Source: Gemmatimonadaceae bacterium
GTDB taxonomy: Bacteria > Gemmatimonadota > Gemmatimonadetes > Gemmatimonadales > Gemmatimonadaceae
Assembly: GCA_036496605.1 (NCBI GenBank)
Contig: DASXKV010000033.1
Coordinates: 248,001 to 312,000, forward strand
Length of the DNA stretch: 64,000 nt
Reading direction: 5' to 3'
Part shown: in pieces, positions 9,092 to 17,377 of the stretch
Layout: each line of letters begins with the position of its first letter
How positions within the stretch are numbered: the first letter of the stretch is position 1
Position numbers and translations under genes: made by a program
Notes under the pieces: model-generated
Told to the model about the DNA's origin: nothing
Database searches by the model: none
The model's input: only the letters and a program-made list of their open reading frames with translations

Positions 9092-9490
9092 CGCGATGCG
9101 TTGATGTCATCCTGAGCGAAGAGTGCCACATCGTAAAGGCCGGATCTCATTACTCACGCGTCGCTTCTGGAGCTCGGCTCGACCCAACGAGCCGTAGGAG
9201 GCCGCTGAAACCGCTGACAAGGCGCTGTGACCACTGACTCGCTCCTCAGCTGCAACGACTCCATGCGCCAAGTAGCAGATGATTTTGTTGTTTAATGCCA
9301 CAGGAAGCTTCCAACGGTCAGCGATACCTCCCGACGCATTCACAAATTCAAAACATCACTGGGCGCGGAGCTGTCCCTGCACACGGAGCCCGTCAGCGGT
9401 TTCAGAGCCGTGTCAGCGGTTTCAGCGACCCTGCTGACCTCAACCGTTCCCGGAATTCTGTGATGAACGCTTATTTGGAGTCATTTGGGT
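9092..9490. other. Gene-free 399-bp gap with direct and inverted 14-bp repeats
   Basis: No convincing gene is seen. The gap holds CTGAAACCGCTGAC at 9205-9218 and its exact complement GTCAGCGGTTTCAG twice, at 9392-9405 and 9412-9425. It also contains the word TCATCCTGAGCGAAG near 9109. The gap separates a rightward sigma gene from the 3' end of a leftward gene, so terminators are expected; the distant inverted copies could form a long-range stem. Confidence 0.7.
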
Positions 9491-12379
9491 TTAGACACGT
9501 GGATCGGGCTTCACCGCGAAGCTCTGGGTGTACGACTTTCCATTCACGTTGAGCCGCGCGGTGAACGTTCCCGTCAGCGGCGTTCCCTGATTGCCGCGCC
9601 CGCCACCGCGGCCGCTCGCGTTAGGCGGAGGCGGTGCGAGTGGATTCCAGACGACGCGGTGCATTCCCGCTCCGCTATTGAACGGTTCGGGCGTCGTACG
9701 CCACAGCGCCGAGACATTCGGAATGCCACCGCCACGGCCTCCTCGTCCGAACCCGCCGGCGCGGCCGCCCGGGGCCGGTCCCTCGGCAGACGTTGCGGCG
9801 GAGAAGGTGTACAGCACCTCACCGCTCGCGCCAAGAATGTCGAGCGTCACCGGCCCCGAAGGTGCCGTCTTGAGATAGTAATCGATGACAGCGCCGTTAG
9901 GCGGATTCGTCGCCTGCGGCTCATCTTTCTGGAGCGGCGTGCCGTTGTCGCCGCCCTGCTGGACATTGATCGCGTCCCCGGGCTTGAACAGATATGCATC
10001 CGTGGCGAGAATGGCCGGTGTCACCTGTCTCAATGAGCTGATATCATCGATGACCCAGAAGCCGCGCCCGTGCGTGGCGACGATCAGGTCATTGCCGTAG
10101 ATCTCGAAGTCACGCACCGACGTCACGGGAAGATCGAGCTGTAGTGGCTCCCAGTTCTCGCCATCATCGAGCGACATGTAGGCGCCGCGCTCAGTACCCG
10201 CGAACAGCAACCCGCGACGTGCAGGATCCTCCTTCACAACGTGCACGTATACACCGGCCGGCAACCCACGCGTGATTCGCTGCCAGCTCTTGCCCGCATC
10301 GCGTGTGCGATAGATGTACGGCTCGAAATCCTGCAGCTGATGGCGGTCGACGCTCGCGTAGGCCGCGTTCACGTCGACGTGCGACGCCTCGATCGTCGTC
10401 ACGCGGCTCCAGGGCGTCAGCACCGATGGCGTGACATTCTGCCAGCTTCCACCATCGTTTCTCGTTAGGTGAATGAAGCCGTCGTCGGTGCCGACCCACA
10501 ATGTCGGCGCCTGAATCGGCGATGGCGCGATCGTGTAGATCACTCCACGCTTGCCGTTGCGATCGACCTGCGCCGCCGCGGCGGCGTCCAGATTCGTCGG
10601 CACACCGGGATCGGGACGCGTGAGATCGGGACTGATGCGCGCCCAGCTCTTTCCAGCATCGGTCGTCTTGAACAAATACTGATTGGCGTAGTAGAGCGCC
10701 TTCGGATCGGCGCGCGAGAATACGAGTGGCTGGGTCCAATCGGCGCGAGCCGTTTCGCCCTGAGGAACCATCGGCTCGGCGGTGCCGCGGACGGCGATGT
10801 TGTTCTCGAGATCCCAATGCTGGCCGGTGCCACCGAAGATGATTCCCGGGTGCAGCTGGTCGCCCGCGGTGTAGCCGCTTTCGCCGCCCGCGCCGATCGG
10901 CTCCCAGTCCCGCATCGAGAGCTCGGCGAACTTGCCACGCGAACGAACGGCGACCGCTCCCGAGTCTTGCTGCGCGCCGGTCACCCAGTACGGAAAGCGG
11001 TAATCGACGGACACGTGATAGATCTGCGCGGTCGGCTGGTTGAGCCACGAGCTCCACGTCACCTCGCGTGCATCATCGGTTCGTGCGTTATGCGTGACGA
11101 TCGCGCCCTGATCGCTCGCGACGATCATGGTGTTTGGATCGTCCGGCGAGACCCACGGCTGATGGTAATCGTCGCCGCCCGGCGATCCGCGGAGCGCAAC
11201 CCACGTGTGCCCTCCGTCCTTCGAGCGATTGACGGCAACGTTAGGCACATAGACGATGTCCGCGTTTTGCGGATCGACCGTGACCTTCTCGAAGTACCAA
11301 CCACGGCCCCAGAGCGCTTGATCCGAGGAGAGTCGCGTCCACGTCTCACCGGCGTCGTCAGAGCGGAAGAAGCCGCCCTGCATCGGCGGTGGTGTGGCGC
11401 CACCACGGCCACCCGTTGGCGCCGGCGTGTTCGGCGCACCTGCCACCTGAGAGCCGATCTCCGGCACGAGACAATCCACGACAGCGTAGACGCGGCGCGG
11501 GTTGCTCGGCGCCACCGCGACCCCCGTGCGTCCGACGCCTTGAGCAGGGAGCCCCTTTGTCAGTTGCGTCCAGGTATTGCCGCCATCGGTCGACTTGAAG
11601 ATGCCACCGCCTGGGCCATTCGTGGGCGCGTACGTGTACCACGGCGGCCGGCGCGTATTCCAGAGACTCGCATAGACGACGTTCGAATTCGCCGGATCGA
11701 TGGCAACGTCGATCGCGCCGACATCTGCATTCTTGAACAACACCTTTTGCCACGTGCGTCCGCCGTCGCGCGAACGAAAGACGCCGCGCTCCGCGCTCGG
11801 CGCATAGAGATGTCCGATCGCCGCCACAAAGACGATCGCCGGATTACGTGGATCGACGGCGATCTTGCCGATGTGCTGCGTATCATCGAGCCCAATGTGC
11901 GCCCACGTCGCTCCGGCGTCGGTCGACTTGTACATCCCGTTCCCGAAACCGACCGAGTCGCGCAGCGTCGATTCGCCGCTCCCGACGTAGACGACGTCGG
12001 GCGAGGACGGCGCGGCGACGATCGCGCCGATTGAAGCAACCGACTGCGCATCGAAAACCGGCGTCCAGACGCGGCCGGCGTCAATCGTCTTCCAGACGCC
12101 GCCATTGACGGCACCGAAATAGAACTCGTTAGGTCTTCCGGGAACTCCGGTCACCGCGGCAACGCGTCCGCCTCTGAATGGCCCGAGCATGCGCCAGTGA
12201 AGTCCCGGATATAACGCTGCTACCTGCTGATTCTCGGCGATGAATCGCTCGAGCTCGTGGCGCGTGGCAGGTCCGAACAAGGCGAGCGCCGAGCCGAGTT
12301 GCCCTGCCCGCACGAGAAAGTCGCGACGGGAAACGCCGTCCGAAGGAAACATCGCGGCGGAAGCACGATCGTCGGTCAA
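9491..12379 (-). CDS. TAT-exported BNR/VPS10-like beta-propeller protein
   Basis: A 962-residue protein. The TTG start at 12379 is chosen because GGAG lies 6 bases upstream; the ATG 27 bp later has no ribosome site. The N-terminus has a twin-arginine signal (SRRDFLVRAGQLGSALALFG). At least eight BNR/Asp-box repeats (S.D.G.TW) follow: KSTDAGATW, RSRDGGRTW, KSTDGGNTW, RSDDAGETW, RSKDGGHTW, KTTDAGKSW, RTRDAGKSW and MSLDDGENW. These are arranged as in sortilin/VPS10 double propellers. Before the C-terminal beta-sandwich comes a Gly-rich linker. Such proteins are annotated as glycosyl hydrolases, but catalysis is unproven. The TAT route implies folding, perhaps with a cofactor, before export. Confidence 0.9.
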   Translation of the reverse strand: MTDDRASAAMFPSDGVSRRDFLVRAGQLGSALALFGPATRHELERFIAENQQVAALYPGLHWRMLGPFRGGRVAAVTGVPGRPNEFYFGAVNGGVWKTIDAGRVWTPVFDAQSVASIGAIVAAPSSPDVVYVGSGESTLRDSVGFGNGMYKSTDAGATWAHIGLDDTQHIGKIAVDPRNPAIVFVAAIGHLYAPSAERGVFRSRDGGRTWQKVLFKNADVGAIDVAIDPANSNVVYASLWNTRRPPWYTYAPTNGPGGGIFKSTDGGNTWTQLTKGLPAQGVGRTGVAVAPSNPRRVYAVVDCLVPEIGSQVAGAPNTPAPTGGRGGATPPPMQGGFFRSDDAGETWTRLSSDQALWGRGWYFEKVTVDPQNADIVYVPNVAVNRSKDGGHTWVALRGSPGGDDYHQPWVSPDDPNTMIVASDQGAIVTHNARTDDAREVTWSSWLNQPTAQIYHVSVDYRFPYWVTGAQQDSGAVAVRSRGKFAELSMRDWEPIGAGGESGYTAGDQLHPGIIFGGTGQHWDLENNIAVRGTAEPMVPQGETARADWTQPLVFSRADPKALYYANQYLFKTTDAGKSWARISPDLTRPDPGVPTNLDAAAAAQVDRNGKRGVIYTIAPSPIQAPTLWVGTDDGFIHLTRNDGGSWQNVTPSVLTPWSRVTTIEASHVDVNAAYASVDRHQLQDFEPYIYRTRDAGKSWQRITRGLPAGVYVHVVKEDPARRGLLFAGTERGAYMSLDDGENWEPLQLDLPVTSVRDFEIYGNDLIVATHGRGFWVIDDISSLRQVTPAILATDAYLFKPGDAINVQQGGDNGTPLQKDEPQATNPPNGAVIDYYLKTAPSGPVTLDILGASGEVLYTFSAATSAEGPAPGGRAGGFGRGGRGGGIPNVSALWRTTPEPFNSGAGMHRVVWNPLAPPPPNASGRGGGRGNQGTPLTGTFTARLNVNGKSYTQSFAVKPDPRV

Positions 12380-12579
12380 TTGACACTCCGGAGGGAGAAA
12401 CGATCAATCGGATTGTCGGAGCAATAACCAGGGCCGATCGCGCATGTCAAGCGATCACCCGGCGGACCGTCTATCGCCTTTCGGCGGCGCGTCGTAGATT
12501 TTCGGGGAAGGCAGTGATGCCAGGCGCCCGATTCCCTCGCCACACGCTTGCCGGTTGCGCGCACGTTTCGAGGCATTCA

Positions 12580-13038
12580 ATGGCGACCTTCGACGAGCTC
12601 TCCAAATCCATGGCAGCTGAGAGGAGTGAGATAGTCTCGCCGGACGAGCCCGTTTCTCATCAGCCGAGCTCGGACGTGCCCCCAAAAGGGGCAATTCTCT
12701 CCGCGCGCGACCGTGAGGAGCTTCGGCAACGCGTCGGGGAAGCGCGCGCGCGCACGAAGGAGCTCGTCGATCGGTATCTCGCCTCGTCGGCCCGGCTCAC
12801 TGTCGCACTCGCGCGGTATCGAGAAAGCGCCTCCGTCCGCGAGGAAACGCGGGCGGCTCTCCGTGACACCGTCGCGCAGTACGCCCACTTACTGCGGGCG
12901 CTGGGTGAGCCGCCGGAGCGCACGCTCGTCCTGATCAAGACGGCCTTCGGGGAGGCAGCGCTGCACCAGAGTGACGAGAGCCGGGCCGCGCTCGACGAGG
13001 TCGTGAAGTGGATCGTCGACGCGTACTTCGCCGCGTGA
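12580..13038 (+). CDS. Helical hypothetical protein
   Basis: The ATG at 12580 is chosen over earlier in-frame ATGs because GAGG lies about 7 bases upstream and the preceding translation is low quality. The 152-residue product has a disordered start and then two helical stretches, SARDREELRQRVGEARART and ASVREETRAALRDTVAQY, followed by LLRALGEPPERTLVLIKTAF. It has no signal peptide and no membrane segment. I do not recognise a family, though its tail pattern (ALGEPPERTLVLIK) looks like short regulatory or structural proteins common in this group. It ends at a strong bidirectional hairpin. Confidence 0.65.
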   Translation: MATFDELSKSMAAERSEIVSPDEPVSHQPSSDVPPKGAILSARDREELRQRVGEARARTKELVDRYLASSARLTVALARYRESASVREETRAALRDTVAQYAHLLRALGEPPERTLVLIKTAFGEAALHQSDESRAALDEVVKWIVDAYFAA

Positions 13039-13042
13039 TCAA

Positions 13043-13077
13043 GAGCGTGGTGCCGTTGGCCTAACGGCACCACGCTC
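13043..13077. terminator. Perfect 15-bp hairpin between convergent genes
   Basis: GAGCGTGGTGCCGTT and its exact complement are separated by a 5-base loop. It lies 5 bp after the rightward gene and 11 bp after the leftward gene's stop, so it can serve both directions. There is no T-tract. The loop and right arm contain GCCTAACG, the word that is over-abundant across the window. Confidence 0.75.
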
Positions 13078-13087
13078 GAGCAACGGG

Positions 13088-13843
13088 TTACCGGCGCGGC
13101 CGATCGTAAACGACGTCGAAATCGTAGTGGCCGTAGCCGTCCTGCGGATCGCTGATCCGGATCACCGCAGTGTAGTCGTTGCCCGATGACGGCTGCTGCT
13201 CGACGACGATGTTGCCGCGTCCTTCCCGCTGAACGATGCGCAAAGTCACATCGCGCCCGGGCAGTCCGACGCCGGCGACGTCCGCGCGGACATTGCGAGC
13301 GGTCGCTCCGTCCACCGTTTGCAGCATCGCGCGATCACCGCGCCATCGCACCACGACGCTCTTGTCGACGTCACCGCTCCAGTGCAACAGCCCGACGTCG
13401 CGGACGTTGGGATCTCGCCGCCGATCATAGACCTCCCCACCCAGCTCGCCCGTCGTCGACGCGCCCGGCGTCCACAACGCGGTAAGACGATAGTGATCCG
13501 CACCACCGCTGTGATCGCGAATGCGCAGAATGGCGGTGTAGTCGTTATCCGCTCTCGGCTGCTGAACGACGTCGACATCACCGCGTCCCGCCGCCACCTG
13601 CACCGTCACGGTGCCATCGCGATGCGGGAGCTCGTTACGAACATGTAGATCTCCCGCGCCGTTGTCTTCCGATCCGACAAGACTCACGTGTGCGCCGCCG
13701 CCCTGGATACTGATGCGCGCGACGCTATCGACTCGACCCGACCAGTCGAGCAAGACGCGCTGTTGCGCGCGCGCCGGCATCGCGATCAACACGATGCAGG
13801 CTGCGGCCGACGCCGCATTTCGAATCGACTGTTTCACCGACAT
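13088..13843 (-). CDS. Exported hypothetical protein with two related halves
   Basis: A 251-residue protein. The start at 13843 is set by GGAGGAG 8 bases upstream and gives a clean signal peptide ending MPARAQ. The mature protein contains two similar segments, VVQQPRADNDYTAILRIRD and VVEQQPSSGNDYTAVIRISD, so it appears to be an internal duplication of a beta-rich domain of about 100 residues. There are no cysteines or catalytic motifs that I recognise. It is likely periplasmic or surface exposed. It is transcribed toward the hairpin at 13043-13077. Confidence 0.75.
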   Translation of the reverse strand: MSVKQSIRNAASAAACIVLIAMPARAQQRVLLDWSGRVDSVARISIQGGGAHVSLVGSEDNGAGDLHVRNELPHRDGTVTVQVAAGRGDVDVVQQPRADNDYTAILRIRDHSGGADHYRLTALWTPGASTTGELGGEVYDRRRDPNVRDVGLLHWSGDVDKSVVVRWRGDRAMLQTVDGATARNVRADVAGVGLPGRDVTLRIVQREGRGNIVVEQQPSSGNDYTAVIRISDPQDGYGHYDFDVVYDRPRR

Positions 13844-14065
13844 ACTCACTCCTCCGACAAGTTGAAGGGCGCGGCGCGAATGCCGCGCGGGGTGCCCTCC
13901 TTCAAGCACTCGCCGTGCCGGAGAGGCCGATTCAGCCGTTATTCCGGTGACGGATTGCAGCGCTCGCTACCTGGTTCGCGTACACAATCCTCACAACGGC
14001 TTTGCACGACGCGCGGTAACGTTGCGCATTTCGGAGTGCCGGATCCTTCACCGGAGATTCCAACG

Positions 14066-14770
14066 ATGCTCGTGCGCTTCGTCGCGGCGACTCTTCTTTT
14101 CTCGGCGATCGTTGGTCTCTCCACACCGAATCGACTCGCCCCCTCAACCACGATTCCGCTCGACTCGACGACGAAGTTGCTGTTGAAGAATGCGCGCGTC
14201 CTCTGGGTCGATTATCGCGGACGTCACTCGCTCAAGCTCGCGCCGCTCGTGGGGCACGAGCGCGACGTCGATCAGGAGATGGCTGCGGTACTCACGGAGA
14301 CCGACTTCACGGATGGCGTGATCGAGGTCGACGTAGCCGGATCGCGACGCCAAGGATACTCCAAGGCCGAGGATGTAAGCGGCTTCAAAGGAATCGTCGG
14401 CATCTCGTTCCGCATCCACGGCGACAGCGCGGAACGGCTTTACATCAGGCCGGAGAACTCGCGTGTCGAGAATCAGCTATTTCGTAATCGCTCAACGCAG
14501 TACGAGTCCGATCCCGACTATTCCTGGCAGCGATTGCGAGAGGAGATGCCCGGCGTCTACGAGTCGTACGTGGATGTGGAATCCGGCGCCTGGACGACGA
14601 TGCGCATCGAGGTGAGTGGCCACACTGCGCAACTGTACGTGAATGGTGCGAAGCAGCCGTGCCTCGTCGTGAATGATCTCAAGCTCGGTGAGAGTCGCGG
14701 CAAAATCGCTCTCTGGGCGCGCATCAGCACGGAGGCATACTTCTCGAATTTTCGGGTGAACGCAAAGTGA
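14066..14770 (+). CDS. Exported concanavalin-like (LamG/DUF1080-type) protein, paralog 1
   Basis: A 234-residue protein starting at ATG 14066 with GGAG 9 bases upstream and a hydrophobic signal peptide. The mature part has a jelly-roll pattern: FTDGVIEVDVAG, GFKGIVGISFRIHGD, YIRPENSRVENQLFRN, GAWTTMRIEVSGHTAQLYV and GKIALWA. This is the architecture of 3-keto-disaccharide hydrolase or LamG-like sugar-binding domains. The convergent neighbour at 14776-15468 is a clear paralog with the same order of motifs, so the pair arose by inverted duplication. Only 5 bp separate the two stops. Binding or hydrolysis of a carbohydrate is plausible but not shown. Confidence 0.8.
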   Translation: MLVRFVAATLLFSAIVGLSTPNRLAPSTTIPLDSTTKLLLKNARVLWVDYRGRHSLKLAPLVGHERDVDQEMAAVLTETDFTDGVIEVDVAGSRRQGYSKAEDVSGFKGIVGISFRIHGDSAERLYIRPENSRVENQLFRNRSTQYESDPDYSWQRLREEMPGVYESYVDVESGAWTTMRIEVSGHTAQLYVNGAKQPCLVVNDLKLGESRGKIALWARISTEAYFSNFRVNAK

Positions 14771-14775
14771 CGGGC

Positions 14776-15468
14776 TTACTTTGGCGCGATACTCACCACG
14801 CCAAAATACGCGTCCGTCTCGACCTGCGCCCAGAGCGCCACCTGACCTCCGGCGTCGCCATGCTTCAAGTCGTTGACGACGAGACATGGCTGTTCGGCGC
14901 CATTCACGTAGAGTCTCGCCGTCGTACCTGACACGACGACTCGCATCGCCGTCCAGACTCCCGGCTCGAGATCCGCGTACGATTCGTAGACGCCGGGGCT
15001 CTCCTGCCGAAGACGATTCCAGGGGTAATCAGGGTGCGACACGTACTGTACGGAGTGATTTCGTCGCAGCTGATCGTTCGCTCGCCCGTTCGTCGGCCGC
15101 AGGTAGAAGACCTCTGACCACTCCCCGTGTGCGCCCGTGCGAAAAGCGATGCCGATGAAACCACGTGCATCTGCGGACGCGCCGGAGCGCGGTGCGCCAG
15201 CGACATCGACGCGAATCTCGCCATCCTTGAACTGCGTCCCGGAGATGATCGCGAGCATGTCCTCGTTCATCGTCTGCGCTGACGGCGTGAGCTTGATCGC
15301 GCGCCGGCGGCGATACTCGACGACGTTGGCGCGTCCGTTCAGAACTTGCGAAAAGTGTACGGAGTCCGGCCGCAATGTGACGCGGCCTTGCTGGGCGACT
15401 TGCGCCGGTGCTGCCCGCCATGCGACGGCAACGATGAGCAGTGCGAGGGATTGGCTGACGTATCGCAT
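14776..15468 (-). CDS. Exported concanavalin-like (LamG/DUF1080-type) protein, paralog 2
   Basis: A 230-residue protein with a signal peptide ending RAAPAQ. It matches paralog 1 along its whole length: FKDGEIRVDVAG, DARGFIGIAFRTG, YLRPTNGRANDQLRRN, SPGVYESYADLEPGVWTAMR and LYVNGAEQPCLVVNDLKHG. The block LYVNGA.QPCLVVNDLK is nearly identical between the two, which points to a shared functional surface with a conserved cysteine. An in-frame upstream start (15498) gives a worse N-terminus. Function as for paralog 1 is unproven. Confidence 0.8.
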   Translation of the reverse strand: MRYVSQSLALLIVAVAWRAAPAQVAQQGRVTLRPDSVHFSQVLNGRANVVEYRRRRAIKLTPSAQTMNEDMLAIISGTQFKDGEIRVDVAGAPRSGASADARGFIGIAFRTGAHGEWSEVFYLRPTNGRANDQLRRNHSVQYVSHPDYPWNRLRQESPGVYESYADLEPGVWTAMRVVVSGTTARLYVNGAEQPCLVVNDLKHGDAGGQVALWAQVETDAYFGVVSIAPK

Positions 15469-15498
15469 CGATTCAGTATACGCAGACCGCGAATGCAA

Positions 15499-15540
15499 AC
15501 AAGAAGCCCCACGGCCGGAGAGTCCGTGAGGCTCTTGTCT
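15499..15540 (-). terminator. Rho-independent terminator of the pilin gene
   Basis: Imperfect arms of about 16 bp (ACAAGAAGCCCCACGG and its near complement) surround a 9-base loop. On the leftward strand the hairpin is followed by TTGTTTGC. It lies just past the pilin stop. Confidence 0.7.
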
Positions 15541-15553
15541 CCAGGCTGCTCGC

Positions 15554-15958
15554 TTACGGCACGTAGCAGCTTGGTTCCCCGTCGCCAGCCGTGGTGATGA
15601 TCGGGCTCGTGGTGTTGACGCCGATACCGCAGGTCGCAGCAGCGAGCTGGCTGTGCGTAACCGTCGCCGACCAGTAGCCCGGCCCGGGGGTCACGGCAGG
15701 GACGCCGACCCCAGACGAGTTCTTGAAGCCCTTACGAGTAACGAGCGTCGTCGCGGTCGTGTAGTAGGTCGAGTCGGAGAAGAACGCTTCCTCAGCCGTC
15801 ACGAGGTTGCGCAGGTCCGACTTCATCGCCGTGACGTACGCCTTGTTCTTGGTGTTCGCGAACTTCGGAATCGCGATCGCGGCCAAGATGCCGATGATCA
15901 CGACCACGATCAGAAGCTCGATCAGCGTGAAGCCCTTTCGGGCGCGCATGGTGGACAT
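15554..15958 (-). CDS. pilA: Type IV pilin (PilA/PilE-like major or minor pilin)
   Basis: A 134-residue prepilin with the class III signal RKG|FTLIELLIVVVIIGILAA: cleavage after G9, F at +1 and E14 at +5. The hydrophobic N-terminal helix runs to about residue 35, then a short globular domain ends with a C110-C131 pair, the usual disulfide loop of pilins. AGGA lies 8 bases before the start. No assembly genes (pilB, C, D, M-Q) are nearby, so it works with machinery encoded elsewhere. The 275-bp upstream region to 16234 is AT-richer than its surroundings around 16080-16100, which could hold the promoter. I found no clear sigma-54 site. Confidence 0.9.
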   Translation of the reverse strand: MSTMRARKGFTLIELLIVVVIIGILAAIAIPKFANTKNKAYVTAMKSDLRNLVTAEEAFFSDSTYYTTATTLVTRKGFKNSSGVGVPAVTPGPGYWSATVTHSQLAAATCGIGVNTTSPIITTAGDGEPSCYVP

Positions 15959-16234
15959 GGTGACAGTCCTGAAAAGGGGGAAAGGCCTGCGGCGACCGGC
16001 TTACGCACGCCCTCATTGGAACGACTCGCTGGCCGCGTTAGGGCAACGCAAAGCTTGTTACGGTCCCCATAAGCAATTCAGGTTTTGTATATAAAATGCG
16101 AAACTCTATGCGCGCGCATTGATTCTCGTGAGGCACACAGCCAGCCATTGTGTCCGCAGCTTTAGGGCTTCCTCAGCGGACGGTGATACTCCCGAGCATC
16201 CCGCCGTGAATCTCACGCCGAGGGGCACGAACGA

Positions 16235-17377
16235 CTAACGAGCCTTGGCCTCCGCGACCGCCACCCGCGAATCCGCCGTCCCGTAGTACGCCAGCCAGCG
16301 GCCCCTGAACCGCACCAATCCCTCGACGAACGTGGTGCCCTCCTTGTACTGGCCCGACCGCTCGTAGGGCTCACTGGGCGACAGGAACGGCGCATCCGCC
16401 CGTGCAACGAGCCTAACGGGATTGCGCGAGTCGAATAGTGCCTGTCCCGCTGTGTATGTTCGCGCCGCTACAGTTGGATCCCCGTAGCGAGCGCTGTTGC
16501 CGGCGTTGTAGAAGACCACGATCCCGTGCTCGGTGAGTACTGCCGGCGCACCCGCCTCGACCAACCACGAGTCGAAGTACCCAGGCCGCGGCGAGAGAAC
16601 CTTCAAGGGGCGCCCGTCATCGTCCTCGATCGGCGACCAGACGAGACAATCATCCGATGTCGCGATGAGTACCTCGGGAACGTTGAAGTACATCCAATAC
16701 TTTCCGTTCACCTTTGTCGCGACACATCGTTCCCCGATGAACCGGCACAGTATTGCGCCGGATTTGGTCTGAGTCTCGTTGTACTTGCCGCCACTTGCCA
16801 CGGCGAACGCGGGTCCCTGCTTTTGCCACCTAAGGAGATCGCGCGACGTGGCGACGGCGAGGCGGGGGACTTTACGGTTCCACTGCGTGTACGTGAGCAC
16901 GTACAGTCCGTCATCGCGCTCGACGATGCGCGGGTCCTCCACTCCACCCGGCCATTCGTTCTCCCGCTGCGCGTCGCGATCAGGATAGAGAACCGGCGTC
17001 GCGCGTCGCGTGAAACGAAGGCCATCGGCACTCTCTGCCAGTCCGATGCGCGACGTGTGATGACCGATCGCCGAGTCACCCGTCGCATCCTCGGCGCGGT
17101 ACAGCAGGTACACCTTCCCGTTGCGGACGATCGCTGCTGGATTGAACGTCGCGTACTGCTCCCACCTGACGAGGCTATCGTTCATCGGCGACCGGATCGT
17201 CGCCTCGGCGCTCGGAACAATGATCGGGTTGACGCCACTCGGTTTGATGAACGGGCCGAGCGCCCACGCCGGGTTCTGAGATAGCGCGTGCGGTGCGCGG
17301 CCGAGGCACGCTACGGCGATCATGAGCGTCAATCGAGAGCGCGGCCATAAACATCTGTCGCGCAGCGTGTTAGCCAT
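16235..17377 (-). CDS. GH130-like glycosidase/phosphorylase, five-bladed propeller
   Basis: A 380-residue protein starting at 17377, overlapping the upstream permease stop by 8 bp, with a signal-like segment (LTLMIAVACLGRAPHALSQ). Propeller motifs match family GH130 (beta-mannoside phosphorylases and hydrolases): QYATFNPAAIVRNGKVYLLY, GGVEDPRIVERDDGLYVLTY and TTFVEGLVRFRGRWLAYYG. The conserved E-D of VEDPR is typical of the sugar-binding face. An exported form suggests oligosaccharide hydrolysis rather than cytosolic phosphorolysis. It may be co-transcribed with the interrupted MacB-type permease. Confidence 0.78.
   Translation of the reverse strand: MANTLRDRCLWPRSRLTLMIAVACLGRAPHALSQNPAWALGPFIKPSGVNPIIVPSAEATIRSPMNDSLVRWEQYATFNPAAIVRNGKVYLLYRAEDATGDSAIGHHTSRIGLAESADGLRFTRRATPVLYPDRDAQRENEWPGGVEDPRIVERDDGLYVLTYTQWNRKVPRLAVATSRDLLRWQKQGPAFAVASGGKYNETQTKSGAILCRFIGERCVATKVNGKYWMYFNVPEVLIATSDDCLVWSPIEDDDGRPLKVLSPRPGYFDSWLVEAGAPAVLTEHGIVVFYNAGNSARYGDPTVAARTYTAGQALFDSRNPVRLVARADAPFLSPSEPYERSGQYKEGTTFVEGLVRFRGRWLAYYGTADSRVAVAEAKAR

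Noticed and set aside
10469..12034. Rightward 521-codon frame opposite the BNR protein
   Set aside because: Arg-rich composition typical of antisense frames in high-GC DNA; the leftward frame has repeated BNR motifs and a TAT signal.
15959..16234. c-di-GMP riboswitch or sigma-54 promoter before the pilin gene
   Set aside because: I looked for the conserved GEMM core and for a TGGCAC-N5-TTGC site on the leftward strand and found neither.
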